A stretch of 64,000 nt of DNA from Rhododendron vialii (lineage: Eukaryota > Streptophyta > Magnoliopsida > Ericales > Ericaceae). The stretch lies in the NCBI RefSeq assembly GCF_030253575.1, contig NC_080568.1, forward strand, positions 29,818,001 to 29,882,000. Reading direction: 5' to 3'. Positions 11,718 through 24,429 of this stretch are shown one piece after another. The number at the start of each line of letters is the position of its first letter. Position 1 is the first letter of the stretch. Below the pieces are notes generated by a model, which was not told where the DNA came from, made no database searches, and saw only the letters and a program-made list of their open reading frames with translations. The translations under genes were made by a program, and so were the position numbers.

Positions 11718-14700
11718 ATGGCCGCGGACGAAGTGAAAACGAGCGTGCGAGTTCTTTGTCGCAGGCTGATAATCATCAACAAGAACGAACAACCAGGCCT
11801 TCAATGGCTTATCGGATCTCCCTTCTTCCCTCCCTTCACCATCGTCTCCACCTTCCGATGCATCCACACCCTTTCCTCCTCTCCTCTCTCTCCTCATTAC
11901 TCCAATGAATCAGGTACATATATGTATGTATGTAGGAACAATGCTAAGGTTCATATCAATGGCGGCGCCAAGATTTTTGGTTAGTGGCGTCAGAAAGTAG
12001 ATCAGATTATATATCTTGTTTGTTAATACAAAAGAAATAACTAATTGCGAGCTAAAAATATACTCATTAATGTAATTTTGCTTTACAATTAGTCCCAACG
12101 AGATCATTCATAACACCGTCGACTCTCGAAAAGAACCGAATTTTGGGATTTTCTGTGCATTTGAAGCAAGTTAGAGCAATTGAAAGATCTTTTTAAGGGG
12201 TGAAACCGTAAAAATAACAAAACGACTATCAAATATCCTTGTGAGATATCAACTGTCTAGGGTCAAGTGACACCACTTGTATCTTACTACCTCCGCCCTT
12301 GAGTCCATAACCCTTAGGGCGGTGGATATTGTGTAAGAGGTGTATTGATATTCTAGAAGAGTGAGTTGATGTACATGTACATACAAACAGAGAGAGAGGG
12401 AGATAGGAGCTAGAATGAGTTATACATAATGAATGTGTGCCTAGATTTATTTATACTTGTGTCGGTTGAGTAATTTACAAGATGATGATCTTCTGTTAGT
12501 GCTATTGAGGGAATAGAAGTAATCGAAGCGCTGATTGTTCGAATCAATTAAGTTTCGAACAAGTTTTATATATATGTATATGTATGTGTGTGCGTTGTGA
12601 ATGTCTATGCATACGTGTTTGTACATACCTCCGGTACGTAACTTATGAGCAGAAGATCTTAGGAGTTTTGAAGTAATTGTAGTTGAAATTCTCTGTTACC
12701 ATTTATTTTGACATTTGTAGATGTCTCTGTACCTGCATCTTGCAGGTAATGATTTAAGAGTAGATGATCTTACGGTACTACTATTGAGGGGAATCGAAGT
12801 ATTTCGAGCGCTGATTGTTTGAACGAATTCACTTGTGAATAAATAATGTGTATGTTGTGAATGTGTACGCACATGTGTTTATACTTACGACGGGTACATA
12901 ATTTATGAGCAGATGATCTTAGGTCACTGCTGTTAAGAGGTTTCGAAGTCATTGGAGCGCTGATTGTTGGAGAAAATTCTGATTTTGAACAAGTTGCGAG
13001 TGAGGCAGTCAGCGCCTCACGCAATTTGAGGAAGTTTCTATCTGGGAATGTTGATGGAAGGGATTCAGAGGATCGAGATTTGGTTGGAGCTGTTGCGGAT
13101 TTGGACACTGGAAATCTTCGTTTCTTTTTGTCGAGGTCTGGAAATTCAACTAGGTTGGAATCTGTTGATGATGTTATCTATGCTGATCAGCCTGAGAAGT
13201 ATGTTTGGGAGAGAGGTTGCTTACTTCGATGCGAGCTTCAGATCAAGTTGCCTGTTTATTTTCCAGTTGAGAGCCCCAAAGGTAAAGTTCTTTCTCTGTT
13301 TTGTCATCAAATGTTTGAGATGTCTTTGGCTTCGTAGGATGCCACTTGAGTTGTACCGTTTCTTTTGATAACTCAGGTATACTGTTAGCAGTGTATGTTG
13401 CCGATTAAATGCCTCTCAATCTGTATGAATATACTCTTACTTGGGATGGGTAATGGGTATGTATATAGAGAATATTGGTTGTTGAATTGGTGTATGTGTA
13501 TCCCGGCAACCTATGACCTTTGTGAGGCCCCAACCATTGAATTCTAAACGGTAATCTATTTGAAATACTAACCACCGAGCAAGAGGGCACCTACCCACTA
13601 CAGATTGAGTTTTCATACAAAATGATGCCTGGATTAGAATTATTCTTGCTTGAGACAACGTAAAACACTGAAGAAAGGGGCATTTGTGAGGAATCATAAG
13701 ATGTGTTCTAAAGAGCTTTTGACCCATATAGTCAGGCTGGTAGAGGGACCATGATAGACAGGGGAAAAAGCTCAGGAAGCTCAGTACTGATACAGGGTAC
13801 AAATCCAGGTAAATGGTGTAATCTGTGTCACTTTACTGAGCTACCATACATATCTGCTCTGCCAAATACATCATCGTGATCAGTGGAGACTAGAGAGCAT
13901 GAATGGGAGCTGCTGCACAGTTGACGATTGCCAAGAGGTGTGCTTGCAGGTTGTGTGAAATGATGAGTAGACTGTAGACTGTTATTCAGGTTGAGCGCAT
14001 TTAGTAGGGGTTGCTATGGTTTAATTGAACTTTTTTACCGCTTAAAAACTACCTTGAGCTTTGGAAGTTAATAAGAGATTCCATTGCTTTCATGACGCAA
14101 AAATGTTTTGTAAAATTCATCGTACAGTAGAAGAAAACTAAGACTGCAATTCCTGCTGAGCAGCTGAAGTACCCTGTGATGTAGCACATGCACTGCTTCA
14201 GGTACCCATTATTCACTTGAGGCACAACTAGGTCCAGTGATGATGGTGAATTTGTCGTCTCCTTATGCAGGAGCTATGATAATCATAAACAGTAAGGACG
14301 TAGTTGAAGCAGACTCAGGTTTGAAGTGTAGTTTCAGATAAAAGACCAGGAGTATATCGTAGATTGCAATGTTAAACACCCATGCTGGAGATGTGGAGTA
14401 GGAATGGGCTTGTGGTTTCTAATGTTACGACTTTAGAATAGAAAGTTACAAACATTGGCCAGATATCTTGCAGTTTACAGTAGGTACTGCTGGTAAAAGT
14501 GGGGTAAAACTGGAACAGTCTTTCTCAGGAATCTATATCTGGAAGGCAAGCAGTCTTATGTGAACTGCACAGAATATTTTTTTCCATTTTGGTTGTCAAG
14601 AATCAAAAGTATAAGGCCAATTAAATGTTCTGAGGAAATTGTAACATTCGTTTGAATTCTAACTTCTAAATATGAGTACCCTGAGCTGTCCATGTTTTTT

Positions 14701-17700
14701 ATCTGCTCTTGAATGAATTTCTTGATTCATCACGAGCATGTAAGCAGTTTCTGGCTATCTCGGATTTTTGAAATGCTTATTTTCCGTAGTATGAAAATAA
14801 TACTGAAGGTTCTAATTGCTTTTGTGATGTATATTTTGATGTTTTCCAGAAGCAGGGGATATGTATTTACATGCATCAGATGCCATTGCTGCTAGATTTA
14901 GAGATCCACAAGCCACATACATTATAGAAGCATTCAATGAACCCTCAGCTGAAGTACCTCATCCTGTAGTTCTTCGTGGTGTGGAATTGGTTTCAGATCT
15001 TGGGAATGCTGGCCTTTCAAATGCTACTGCTGAGGAAGCTGATGCAAGAACTGTTTCATGTTCATACTTCTGTTCAAAACGTAAAGATGTCTCATCATTT
15101 AAGTCTGTAGAGGAGGTAAATTCCATGCATCATTTCTAGAGAAGTAAATGGTTGATATTTTATGATTTAACTATGGGAAACTTAGATCAATGCGTGGTTT
15201 GCTCAAAACCGTGCAACTGTTCTAACAATTGTACCATTAGGATGCAGATAAGATCCAAGTTAGTGTCCTACTTAATAGATCAGGGAAGTCTCCCAAATAT
15301 GCTGCCCCTATTGCTGAATATTTCCCTGGTAATGAGTTCTTGTCATAACTTTGTTTGTTTACTTTACCCCTATATGCATGTAAATGACATTCTTCTCACA
15401 CTTGTGATATTATTAACATTACATGTATTGATGATCAACTTGCGTTCTTTCCAGCTTTGAAAGAAGCCAAGCTTTTGGTTGTAGATTACAAGTTACAAGT
15501 TCTCTGTTATGCCGCGAAGGATCTTTCACTGGAGAAGGCAGTTTCAAATTTAATCATCCTTGGGTTAATCAACCAGATATGTACCATGAAGAACATAATC
15601 TCGCCCAACCTCTTAAGACAACACCCCTTGGTAAGTTGACCCTTGTAGTTGCTCTTGTTTAAATTCTACTTGAAAAATTACAACAATTAGCATAAGCAGA
15701 TGTGGGTGCATACTTGTGGTTTGGCAGACTAATGTGCATTAAGCAACTTAACAGTTAAAGACATGACTGTTAGATATTCCAAAAAGATATGAGAATAGAG
15801 ATTAAAAATAATTGTAGTTCCGGTTTGTTGAGTTTTTAACATTTGTTTAATTTTGCAGTTTTGTTGCCTTCAGAAAAATTCTTATAAGGATTACTTACAT
15901 GTAATTATAAGAGTTTTTTGTTTTGCAGTTGCATCCCTATCACTTCAGTCCACCTGGGTTTTTGCATCCAGTAACAGTTATCTATGAACTCAGATATGGG
16001 GAGACAGAAATGAAGCAAGGTGAAGTGCTGCCAATCTTTCCATTTATGTAGTTAATTGGTTGTATTTTAGGGCTCAAATTTATGGTCTTCAACTGGAAAA
16101 GGACAATAGCTTGAAATAGTCAAGTGGTTAGTCATTAGGTGGACAGACTGTCTCTATACTGTTGCAGGATGTGATGATCTTATTTCACTAATTAACGCAT
16201 GATACATAGTCACAACAGTCTGGATATTTCTTTCAGAAAGAAAATGAGATTCTCGACCTTTCCATGTTAAAAGGAATTTTCTTTTTGCAGTTGAAGCTAG
16301 AAGATCCCTACATTTGAGGCTGGGATTACCTTTTGATCGTCCTCTCTTAAGAATTGCAAATGCCATTAACTTATCCACTCCAAATAGTGCACGAAGCAAC
16401 TCAACATCGAAAGGTAACCATTCAGCTTCTAATAGGATACAGTTTCTGTAGTCAATGATTGTGCCAGCATCCATTAGTTTATCCTTTGTAGTCGACACCT
16501 CTCCATGGCAATTTCAGGTTCCCCTTTGCTAAAGGATGTACATCTTGGGATTCCAAGCAGTGGGGGTTAGTGGTACTTTGACTTCTTATTTTGTGGATTT
16601 TCTCTTTATTGGGCTTGCACTGAAAATAATGCATTGTGCAGTTTCTGGTGGTGTCATCTCTATGGTACAAGGTTCTTACGAGTACCATCATTATCTTCAA
16701 GATGGTTATGATGACACGGTAATATTATTATTTGTTCCTTTATTTAGTTGTTTTGTGATCTTTTCTTGGTGATACACGTGGAATTCTTACTATCATTCCT
16801 CAACAGTTTTCTGACTGCCAATTGATTGTAAACACATCAGTTATCTCTGACCATGGTTGCCATATGATCTATTTTCAGTTACGTACAATGGTCCACTAGC
16901 TCATAGAAAACATTATGTACTTATGCCATTGTATTGGCCCTTCTATGTTTTGTGCTAGAGGTTTTAAGTCTGCCTCTGCTTTTATCCAACCCACCTCCTT
17001 TCACTCCCACAAGTTGACTAGGTATTGTTGAGCACTGTAACTAAGTTGCTAATGGCATTCGGTTATTTATTCTTGCAGTTGTTCTCCAATAAGTATTTTA
17101 TGTTTCACTTGCTAGGGCTGGGGTTGTGCCCACCGCTCTCTACAAACTATCATTTCATGGTTCAGGCTCCAACATTACTCATCCATTGATGTTCCTTCAC
17201 ACAGGTAACAGAAGTCACAACTTACAATGTTATGTAACTTATGTTCAATTTGAATAAGTTTTCCCCCCCTTTTTTGATTGAATTGTTTCATTATCCAAGC
17301 AGATTGACTTCGCATATTTAACATTTGACCTGTATGTAACCGTTATCATAGTAGTAACATTATAAGGAGTACAAGATCTGATACTTTATGATTGCTTTGT
17401 TCATTTCTTCAGCATATCTGCATGGAATGATTCGAAATGGATGAAAAGTTTTGAATTTGAATCAATGGGTAATGTTTGATATTTGGGGTCTGACAAACAA
17501 ATCAAATTTTCAGAGAAATACAACAGGCGCTTGTGGAGATTGGAGACAAGGAACCTGCTTTTGTAGGCTCGCGAGACTGGATTGGAGCTATTGAATTAAG
17601 CTTTGTTTTAGATAAACTTCTCGGAGTAAGTGTGCTACTTCGCCGTTAAGTTGGAGTAATAACTTTGAATTGCCATTTTTTGTGCACGAAATTATGAGGT

Positions 17701-18440
17701 AGAATTATATCAGCAGTGTTACGCTTGGATCATGTCATGCTATACATGCTTGGTGGACCTCGACTTTTGAAAGCAAGTGTATTTAAGTTTCTGACATAAA
17801 ATGACACCTGAGCAGAGCTGACGTAATGATTTCCTTGGTTAAACAGGTCAGTTGTAAAGTCATAAACGTCAGATCGGGAGCTGAGCTTCCTGAAAAATGT
17901 CGGGAGCTGGCCTTGCATTTCGAGAACCAGGGAACGCCTATTATGATTGGTCAGTGAAATGCATTTTGTCCCGTTTGCCATATCTATATAATCTTGTACT
18001 TTGCAGCTCTCTCAAGATCAAGATATAATGAACAAAGCTTTGTTTTATTCTCTCCTCTTTCGATCTTTTGTACTTTTTTTCTCTTTTTATGTGTTGATAT
18101 GGAAAATCCGCTTGATTTCTTTGTGCAACTGGTTACTTACAGAATAAGTTGTTGTAGAGGGGAAACAAATGTAATTCTGTGGGGTACTTATCAACTTGTT
18201 TATAACGCAGGTGGTGGAGTTCTTGCATACACTCTGCTGGGAGTCGATTACAACGACGTAAGCGGAGATTGTGCATTTCTCATACTTGATCCCCACTATA
18301 CAGGAAGTGATGATATCAAGAAAATTGTGAATGGTGGATGGTGTGCGTGGAAAAAGGCTGTTGATAGCAAGGGAAAGCATTTCTTTCTTCAGGACAGGTT
18401 CTATAATCTTCTGCTGCCACAACGGCCCAACATGGTGTAA
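11718..18440 (+). CDS. UFSP2: UFM1-specific protease (peptidase C78, UFSP2 type)
   Basis: Thirteen exons join in phase to 655 aa: 11718-11913, 12913-13281, 14850-15115, 15241-15328, 15455-15630, 15929-16019, 16291-16413, 16518-16565, 16642-16718, 17116-17204, 17514-17625, 17847-17949, 18211-18440. The start ATG opens [17 protein letters not shown], as in plant homologues. The C-terminal peptidase C78 domain has the catalytic Cys in GWGCAHRS (Cys about 482) and the Asp and His in DPHYTG (Asp about 606, His about 608). The family matures the ubiquitin-like protein UFM1 and removes it from targets such as ER-associated ribosomal proteins. The long N-terminal half has the plant-type segment [20 protein letters not shown]. 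Length is close to the Arabidopsis homologue, about 645 aa. Intron 1 holds decayed extra copies of exon 2. Exon 8 is only 48 bp. Confidence 0.93.
12430..12912 (+). pseudogene. Decayed tandem copies of UFSP2 exon 2 in intron 1
   Basis: Sequence upstream of the working exon 2 (12913-13281) repeats its beginning and its 5' intron flank. One copy begins near 12483 (GATGATCTTCTGTTAGTGCT, then GAAGCGCTGATTGTTCGAA). A shortened copy begins near 12652 (CAGAAGATCTTAGGAGTTTT). A third begins near 12762 (GTAGATGATCTTACGGTACT, then TCGAGCGCTGATTGTTTGAA). Each is preceded by a related GTTGTGAATGT or acceptor-like stretch. In the frame of the working exon, the first copy has an early TAG, so these are remnants and not alternative exons. 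Confidence 0.75.
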
Positions 18441-18901
18441 TTAGCACTCTTGAAGGGAGCAACTGCAAGTGCAACATGGACCGAGTATTGGGTACCCCTC
18501 AAATCCTCTGTTCCGAATTTTGTGTAGGTATTCCCGTAGAACCAGACGTAAAATCTTATGAAAGGAGAAGATTCTTACGTGATTCAATGATTGAAAATGC
18601 ACTGGAGCAAAATGTGCATGCAAAAATGTACCCATGTGCAGAGGATTTGAGCACATATGGATCAAAGGTTTGGAGCCAAGCACAAGATTGTAACAACATT
18701 TTAATATTCCGCCTTGTGAATCTGAGAAGTAAAAAAGTTGAGAAATTCCATGAATCAATGCTGATGGACGACTTTGGGTAATAGGTTTGGAACAAAGTAC
18801 AACTTTTTAAAGTTCAGCCATGTAAAAAAGTTTTAAGAAAATCTCTTGACCAGTTGAAATTTTTTCTAAAAATAGTTGTATTGTTGAACTTTTCCCAGAG
18901 G
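18441..18901 (+). other. 3' flank of the UFSP2-type gene
   Basis: A 101-residue open frame (18476-18781) starts shortly after the stop codon. It has no motif that I recognise. It is most likely 3' untranslated sequence, because the upstream gene ends properly at 18440. Confidence 0.4.
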
Positions 18902-19640
18902 GCAATGCTATATGGATCATCTTATAAATTTACCATTGGTGGAATTTCATGTGAGACCCGCTGCACCAACGGTGATGTATTTTTGCGAGTATGCATCACA
19001 TTCGATAGTAAACAAATTCGACGTACATAACGTTGTTATTGCAGAAAATTGAGTGGGGACAGAGCTATATGGATCATTTTATATACAGAAATCCTATTGG
19101 TACCGACGGGTACCATAGGGAAAATGTACCGACGGCCGCCGGACGGCCGTCTCCGGCCACCGGACGGCCGATCCGAGCCGTCCAAAAATTTTAAAAAATA
19201 AAATCGAGTGGGCCTACGCGAGAATCAATGGCATCCGAGGTGTGTAGGGTACTTGATCCGAGCACCCATTTTTCGTGTATATTTGTATATACGTGTATAT
19301 ACACGAAAAAGGGGTGCTCGGATCAAGTACTCTACACACCTCGGATGCCATTGATTCCCGCGTAGGCCCACTCGGTTTTATTTTTTAAAATTTTTGGACG
19401 GCTCGGATCGGCCGTCCGGTGGCCGGAGACGGCCGTCCGGTGGCCGTCGGTACATTTTCCCTATGGTACCGTCGGTACCAATAGCACTACTCTTTTATAT
19501 ATTTACCATTGGTAGGTTTTATTGTGAGACCCGCTTAAACGGTGATGGATTTTTATTTTTTGCGAGTATGCATCACATTCAATAGTAAACAAATTCGACT
19601 TACGTAATGTTGTTATTGCAGAAAATTAAGAGTGGAGAGA
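18902..19640. repeat. Tandem duplication of about 160 bp, second copy interrupted
   Basis: The unit running from GCTATATGGATCAT to TTGTTATTGCAGAAAATT occurs at 18902-19060 and again at 19061-19640. Both copies share TTTACCATTGGT, GTGAGACCCGCT, GCGAGTATGCATCACATTC and AGTAAACAAATTCGAC. The second copy is split by the 407-bp foldback element at 19086-19492. The first copy therefore works as a natural un-inserted reference. Confidence 0.8.
19086..19492. mobile_element. Foldback MITE with 9-bp target duplication
   Basis: A 407-bp element with two near-perfect inverted arms of about 190 bp meeting at a short centre rich in TATATACGTGTATATACACG. The outer arms contain CTATTGGTACCGACGG and inner GC-rich blocks with GGACGGCCGTC. 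The direct repeat TTTTATATA flanks it at 19077-19085 and 19493-19501. A 9-bp duplication and long arms fit a Mutator-type non-autonomous element. The first 8 bases or so of the arms match poorly. It lies between two convergent genes. Confidence 0.8.
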
Positions 19641-19941
19641 GTTATATTCAACAGTACCAAGATGCATATGCATCTAACCGCGTATCCGTATGGACAACAT
19701 GTAAAAATTATCTACATTGATGGGGTTCCAAGAGGCCTCTAACCACAACTGAGAAGCCACAATCCATGGCATCTCTAGGGCTAAGACAGAAAAAAATGTC
19801 AGCAAATTTTGTATCCATCGGAAACAGATTATATGGTATTCCAAGAAGCATTTGAAATGCTTTTAACATGCATATTAGGAGGGAAAACAATTGAAAACTA
19901 CATCGAATATGCTTCTGGGAGGATGTCCTTCCAGATGATGG

Positions 19942-22900
19942 CTAGCTAACGTACTGCTTCTCAAGAAGGCTTCCACAAAATGCCAGGTCAAACCGTTCCT
20001 CGGGAGGATCTCCGATACAATCAAAAACTGCATCTGCATTTACAAAATCCTCCTCAGCGGTGTACCTGCAGCCAGCAATTAGTCCATTGGTGAACGTGAT
20101 TTTAAGTTGCAAGAGAAGTATAATTATGAAGACGATATATACCCGAAGACTAGTTGCTAAGATGGGTGTCCTAGCCTTAGAATTGAAATACGTTATTCTC
20201 AAGCTGCTAAGATTTGCCTTCTGTGTTTTGGTTCTTATTTTGTGTGGCAAGTGTTTCTAGTCCTTGTGACAGGGATTTACCTCTGTTTCTTTCTTGTCTA
20301 CCCTAGTAGAGTCTCCGATCATCTCTCTAATATCCATCTTGTAGTTGATAAAATTTACTGATCGGAAAAACTATATCAATAATGACAGATTACATGAATT
20401 CTAAGGCGTCAAGAAATAGTGAAAATGCAGCAAAAACATATGTGAAGCCAGTGCTAATGAAGAAGGCTGAAAAGTCACTGGCAGGTAGAAGTCACATAAT
20501 GTGTGCGCGTTAGATGGGGCATAATCACGAGCGAAAGCATCTTCAAAAATATATCTCAAACTACTAAAATTCCCAATAGAAGTTGAGAGCGGAATCCTAG
20601 ATCAGGAAAGGAAACGTACCCACTCTTTGTGACAATACATTTCATTCCAGCAGCTTTGGCTGCTGCAAGACCAATGGCACTGTCTTCTACCACTACACAA
20701 CTGGAATAAAACAATGAAGAGTATGTCACCTTTCCAAAGACATGCAAAAGTTATGAATAGCAAACCGAAACATAAGTGGTTTTATAAAATCTGAATGTTG
20801 CTCAATTTTTTTTCGGAATTTCGATATGAATTCAATTCTTTTTGTCTTTTGACCATGTTATCTGACCATACCTTGAGGGTTCAACACCCAGGGTGGTAGC
20901 TGCCAGTACATAAATTGCCTGAAAGGAATAAATTTCTTAGTTCAGATGCTTATAGAACCAGGTCTAATTAAAGATGAATTTGAAGAGATCAATGCGCTAG
21001 AAAAGACATTACCATCCCCAGAGATACACCAAAATTTGGGAAGTGATGGTAATTGATACTCGAACCGTATTGGACTTTTGCCTTTAAATGTACAAAATGC
21101 AATATCTGACAGAGACAATACGACCATGATGCATGAGGAATTTACCGGATCAGGCTTTTTGCGAGGAACCACGTCTCCTGCAAATATCGTGATCTTTTCT
21201 GCTCGGTCAGGCCCAAGTAAGCACGAAACTATTGCAGAGACCTGAAATCAGATTACACGATTTCGTTGTCGATAACGAATACAAGAAGTAGGTTTGAATT
21301 CACTTCATACAACTTAGTTGTGAAAATAAGATGCTAACAGCCAGCAGCATAATGGAATATTTCTGCTCGACTTGTTGAGTTGACAATGTACTATATATGC
21401 ACAGTTATGCATACGAAAGGCTGTTAGAGAAGACTACTTGGGTTCAAATGGGACCTCATTTTTTTCCTTGGTTGCACTGTCTCCAGTCCATAACGATGGT
21501 TTTAAGCGAATATTCCTCATGCAAGAGGCAAGTCCCAAGATAGTGTGAAATCAGGAGAATTGCACCATTTTTGGGTCTAAAATGTTCCCTTTAGCATATA
21601 CCAATTTCGCTTAAGAACGCGCACAAAATTGCATACACTACGGGTTCACAAATTGAGAAACATAGAACCTGATGATGCATACCGCCTTCTCATTGGAGGT
21701 GCTGCACACAGCAACTTTAACTCCTTTTGCCAAAGCCTGGTCGATCAACCTGGAAAATATGAATATTCGAACTCAGAAAACCAAATATTTTGTAGTACAT
21801 AATTTTATTTCAGGTCAGACCTTTTATCTACTTCCAAAGTACTATTGAGCAGAGAAAACAAAAACTACATGACATCAGATCACTTACATTCCACATCACC
21901 GAAAGTCCAGGGCCAAAACTCTATTAAAAAGAACTCTCTGAGTGGTTTAATCATTCGAAGTTCAAAAATCTCAACGATTTCAGGTGCTAATATACATCAG
22001 TTGCGCACTTAGCCAAGAAACATGTGGTATTGATATCAAGAAAGTTTCAACAGGGCTAACTAGCCTACTTTATCTCAACTTCAGACCAACATTTCGCTTT
22101 CCATTTGAGCAATAAATATTCCCGTATATTCATAGTAGTTTTCGAATGTGTAATAGCTGCATGTCCTATTTTCTTACTGGTTAGTACTTTCAAGAAAGCC
22201 CGTCTTTTTGAGCTTGCACTTCATGAAGTCAACAAATAGAAACATTGCGATGATAAGAAAGAAGATGAATAAATTAGACTTGCAATTATAGCTGGGCATC
22301 ACACTTCAAATGTAACCGAAGAAAAGATCGATAGCAACTGACTTGGCAACACCTGGTCGGAGAGGCAACAGCTTTTTCTCAATAAGGGCCATGAACAACT
22401 CCGTCTTTCGCTTGTGAAGGGAAGCGATAAATTGCTTTCTTTCCTCTTCGCCCTTCGGAGCTTTCTCTGGCCAACCAGTCTTGTTAAAGTAGGCTGTCAT
22501 CCTATGAAGAAAGACACCGAGGTATGATTCAAATAAAAGATGCTCAAGGCGTTTCAACATTATTTCATTGAATTTTATGTTTATCTGCAACACTCACAGT
22601 AGGTTGGCAGTTTTTTTCAGGAGGAGGCATTACCTTTCTTTTCCTCCCCCAATTTTCAGCAACTCCCCGTACAAATCCACATCCCAGGTAACACCCAATT
22701 CCTTCTGCAAAAACCAATTTTATTTCATAATCAAATCATGCAACTGATCAAACAAAGAAAGGAAAAATTCATTTGAGGCACAAAAAGATTACTAAATTTC
22801 CCTCGAACAAGCAAAAGAAAAGAAAAACCCAAGATTCTGCGTAGGGATTTCGAAAATTGCTAACAAACCCAATTCCGGTATCTCGGTTAGATGGTGTATA

Positions 22901-23223
22901 CCTCAGCAAAAGTGTCGTTGAATGAAATCCGATGGCCGTCCTTCTCCGTATCCACGAGCACGCCATCGCAGTCGAATAGGAGAGCAGAAGGAAGACTAAG
23001 GGAAGGAGGAGGAGGAGAAGAAGCCGACAAGCATTTCGTAAATCCACTTCTATAGCTCTTGCTTCCGGGCATCGTCGTTCTTGATGCCCTGTTTGTGAAT
23101 ATTCTAGCAGAAGAAAAAGATAAGGTCCTCACATGGCTTCTGAGGATACACGCAGAGTAGTAGTTCTTTGAGTGAGAGGTTGATGATGAAGGTGTTGTTG
23201 AAGGGCAGATTACTGTACTCGAC

Positions 23224-23228
<5 letters not shown>
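19942..23228 (-). CDS. CBBY: CbbY-like HAD hydrolase, plastid sugar bisphosphate phosphatase
   Basis: Eight exons on the minus strand: 23228-22902, 22704-22634, 22501-22343, 21749-21683, 21241-21146, 20918-20872, 20700-20620, 20065-19942. They give 323 aa, near the 319 aa I recall for Arabidopsis CBBY. The Ser/Thr-rich N-terminus of about 75 residues looks like a chloroplast transit peptide. HAD motif I is FDCDGVLVDTE with nucleophile Asp 86 and acid Asp 88. Motif II is the VCSTSN segment, the conserved Lys is in PRKKPDP, and motif III is VVVEDSAIG. In plants this enzyme is known to dephosphorylate xylulose-1,5-bisphosphate, an inhibitor of Rubisco, in the stroma. The leader has a CT/GA repeat next to the start. 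A Mutator-type element ends only about 100 bp upstream of the ATG, probably inside or at the edge of the promoter or leader. Confidence 0.93.

Positions 23229-23261
<33 letters not shown>
23229..23261. repeat. (CT)n microsatellite in the CbbY leader
   Basis: A run of TC units (GA on the coding strand) lies directly before the CbbY start codon. GA-rich leaders are common in plants. Length variation here could influence translation or transcription, but nothing shows this. Confidence 0.85.
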
Positions 23262-23263
<2 letters not shown>

Positions 23264-23329
23264 ATTACGGTTTCATTTGGGGGGAAGAGTGAAGCAGAAA
23301 CGTAACGACCAGACTTATCCACTGCCGAG

Positions 23330-24429
23330 GGACGTAGGGTGCCTACTGCCCTTGTGGCCAAGGCAGGCGCTGCTGCCCCTCACACGGCACCGTTTTGTGC
23401 ATTAATAACCCACTTCTTTTTTCTTCTTTTGGACTTGGTACTCATTAAATGGGGGAAAAGAGCATTATAAGCGCCTTCATGCAAACGAAAAACTGCTAGA
23501 ATAAAACATGCACACCTGTACAAATTACAAAAATCTTGGGGCACCCAACATCTTTATCCATTACACTTTTTTGTGGAGCTCAGTATTAAGTATATGAATC
23601 CTAAGAAAATATGCGACGGATAAAAGTGTTTGGGTACCACACGTTGATATCTCAAGACCACTGAATAATTACTCATCAATGGTAAATAATTCATCACTCT
23701 CAATATAAGTTATCAAGCAATCATTCATTCACTGACTTCCCAACTTTAATTAGTTGGGTTGTTTACATTGCATTGATTTGGGATTTGAATTTTTGTGTGG
23801 GATTTAAATATTTTTGTTTGGGTGTTCAAATTTTTTTTGAGTTGGGTGTTCTAGAAGGGCAAAACTAAAATAAAAGTAAAAAAATTATATGTATTCCAAC
23901 AACAAAAAAATTTTGGGTGCTCAAGTGACCACCTATCATTACATGTAGAGCTGCTAGAGCTAATATTTATTGTTGCACATCCAAGTCAATATTGCGAGGG
24001 TGATTGGCAACACGGATGAGATGTAAACCCATGCATCCTAAGTTCAAAACTTGGCGACCTCTTGGGGACAGGTCACAAGAGATTCTAGTCACGGCGTGAA
24101 TGAGCCTGCCTTTGGCCAGAGAAGAGATTAGTACGTCGAGGTGCAAGTAAGTCATCCTGGACAACCCCTGACAGTTGATAAAAAAAAAATATCCCAAGTA
24201 ATTTTCAATCTCAGATTATACATACCTCCTTTGTGACTATTCTTATTGATAATTACCGGTGGATAAGTATGTAGCATTGTTATGTTTTTAAAAAATCTGA
24301 AATTGGTAGTAAACAAAAGGACAAAGAGAAAAAAGAAAAAAAGAAGTGGGTTATTAATGCACAAAATGGTATCGTATGAGGGGCAGCAGTGCCTGCCTAG
24401 GCCAAAAGGGCAGTGGGCACCCCGCGTCC
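23330..24429. mobile_element. Non-autonomous Mutator-like element (MULE)
   Basis: A 1100-bp element with inverted ends of about 105-115 bp. The left end starts GGACGTAGGGTGCCTACTGC. The right end reads GGACGCGGGGTGCCCACTGC on the opposite strand, and pairing continues through the ATTAATAACCCACTTC segment. A perfect 9-bp direct repeat ACTGCCGAG flanks it at 23321-23329 and 24430-24438, the hallmark of Mutator insertion. No transposase frame is visible inside. The interior is AT-rich and contains a SINE-like piece near 23990-24190. The element sits just upstream of CbbY. Confidence 0.88.
23988..24190 (+). mobile_element. tRNA-derived SINE-like fragment inside the MULE
   Basis: The segment has a degenerate tRNA box A (GTGATTGGCAACACGG), a box B-like AAGTTCAAAACTTGG about 40 bp further on, then CTCTTGGGGACAGGTCACAA and a 3' end TGATAAAAAAAAA. 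This order and the A-rich tail match plant tRNA-type SINEs. The target duplication is not clear. It is nested in the Mutator-like element. Confidence 0.55.

Noticed and set aside
18476-18781. 101-residue frame after the UFSP2 stop
   Set aside because: No motif is recognised and the position fits the 3' untranslated region.
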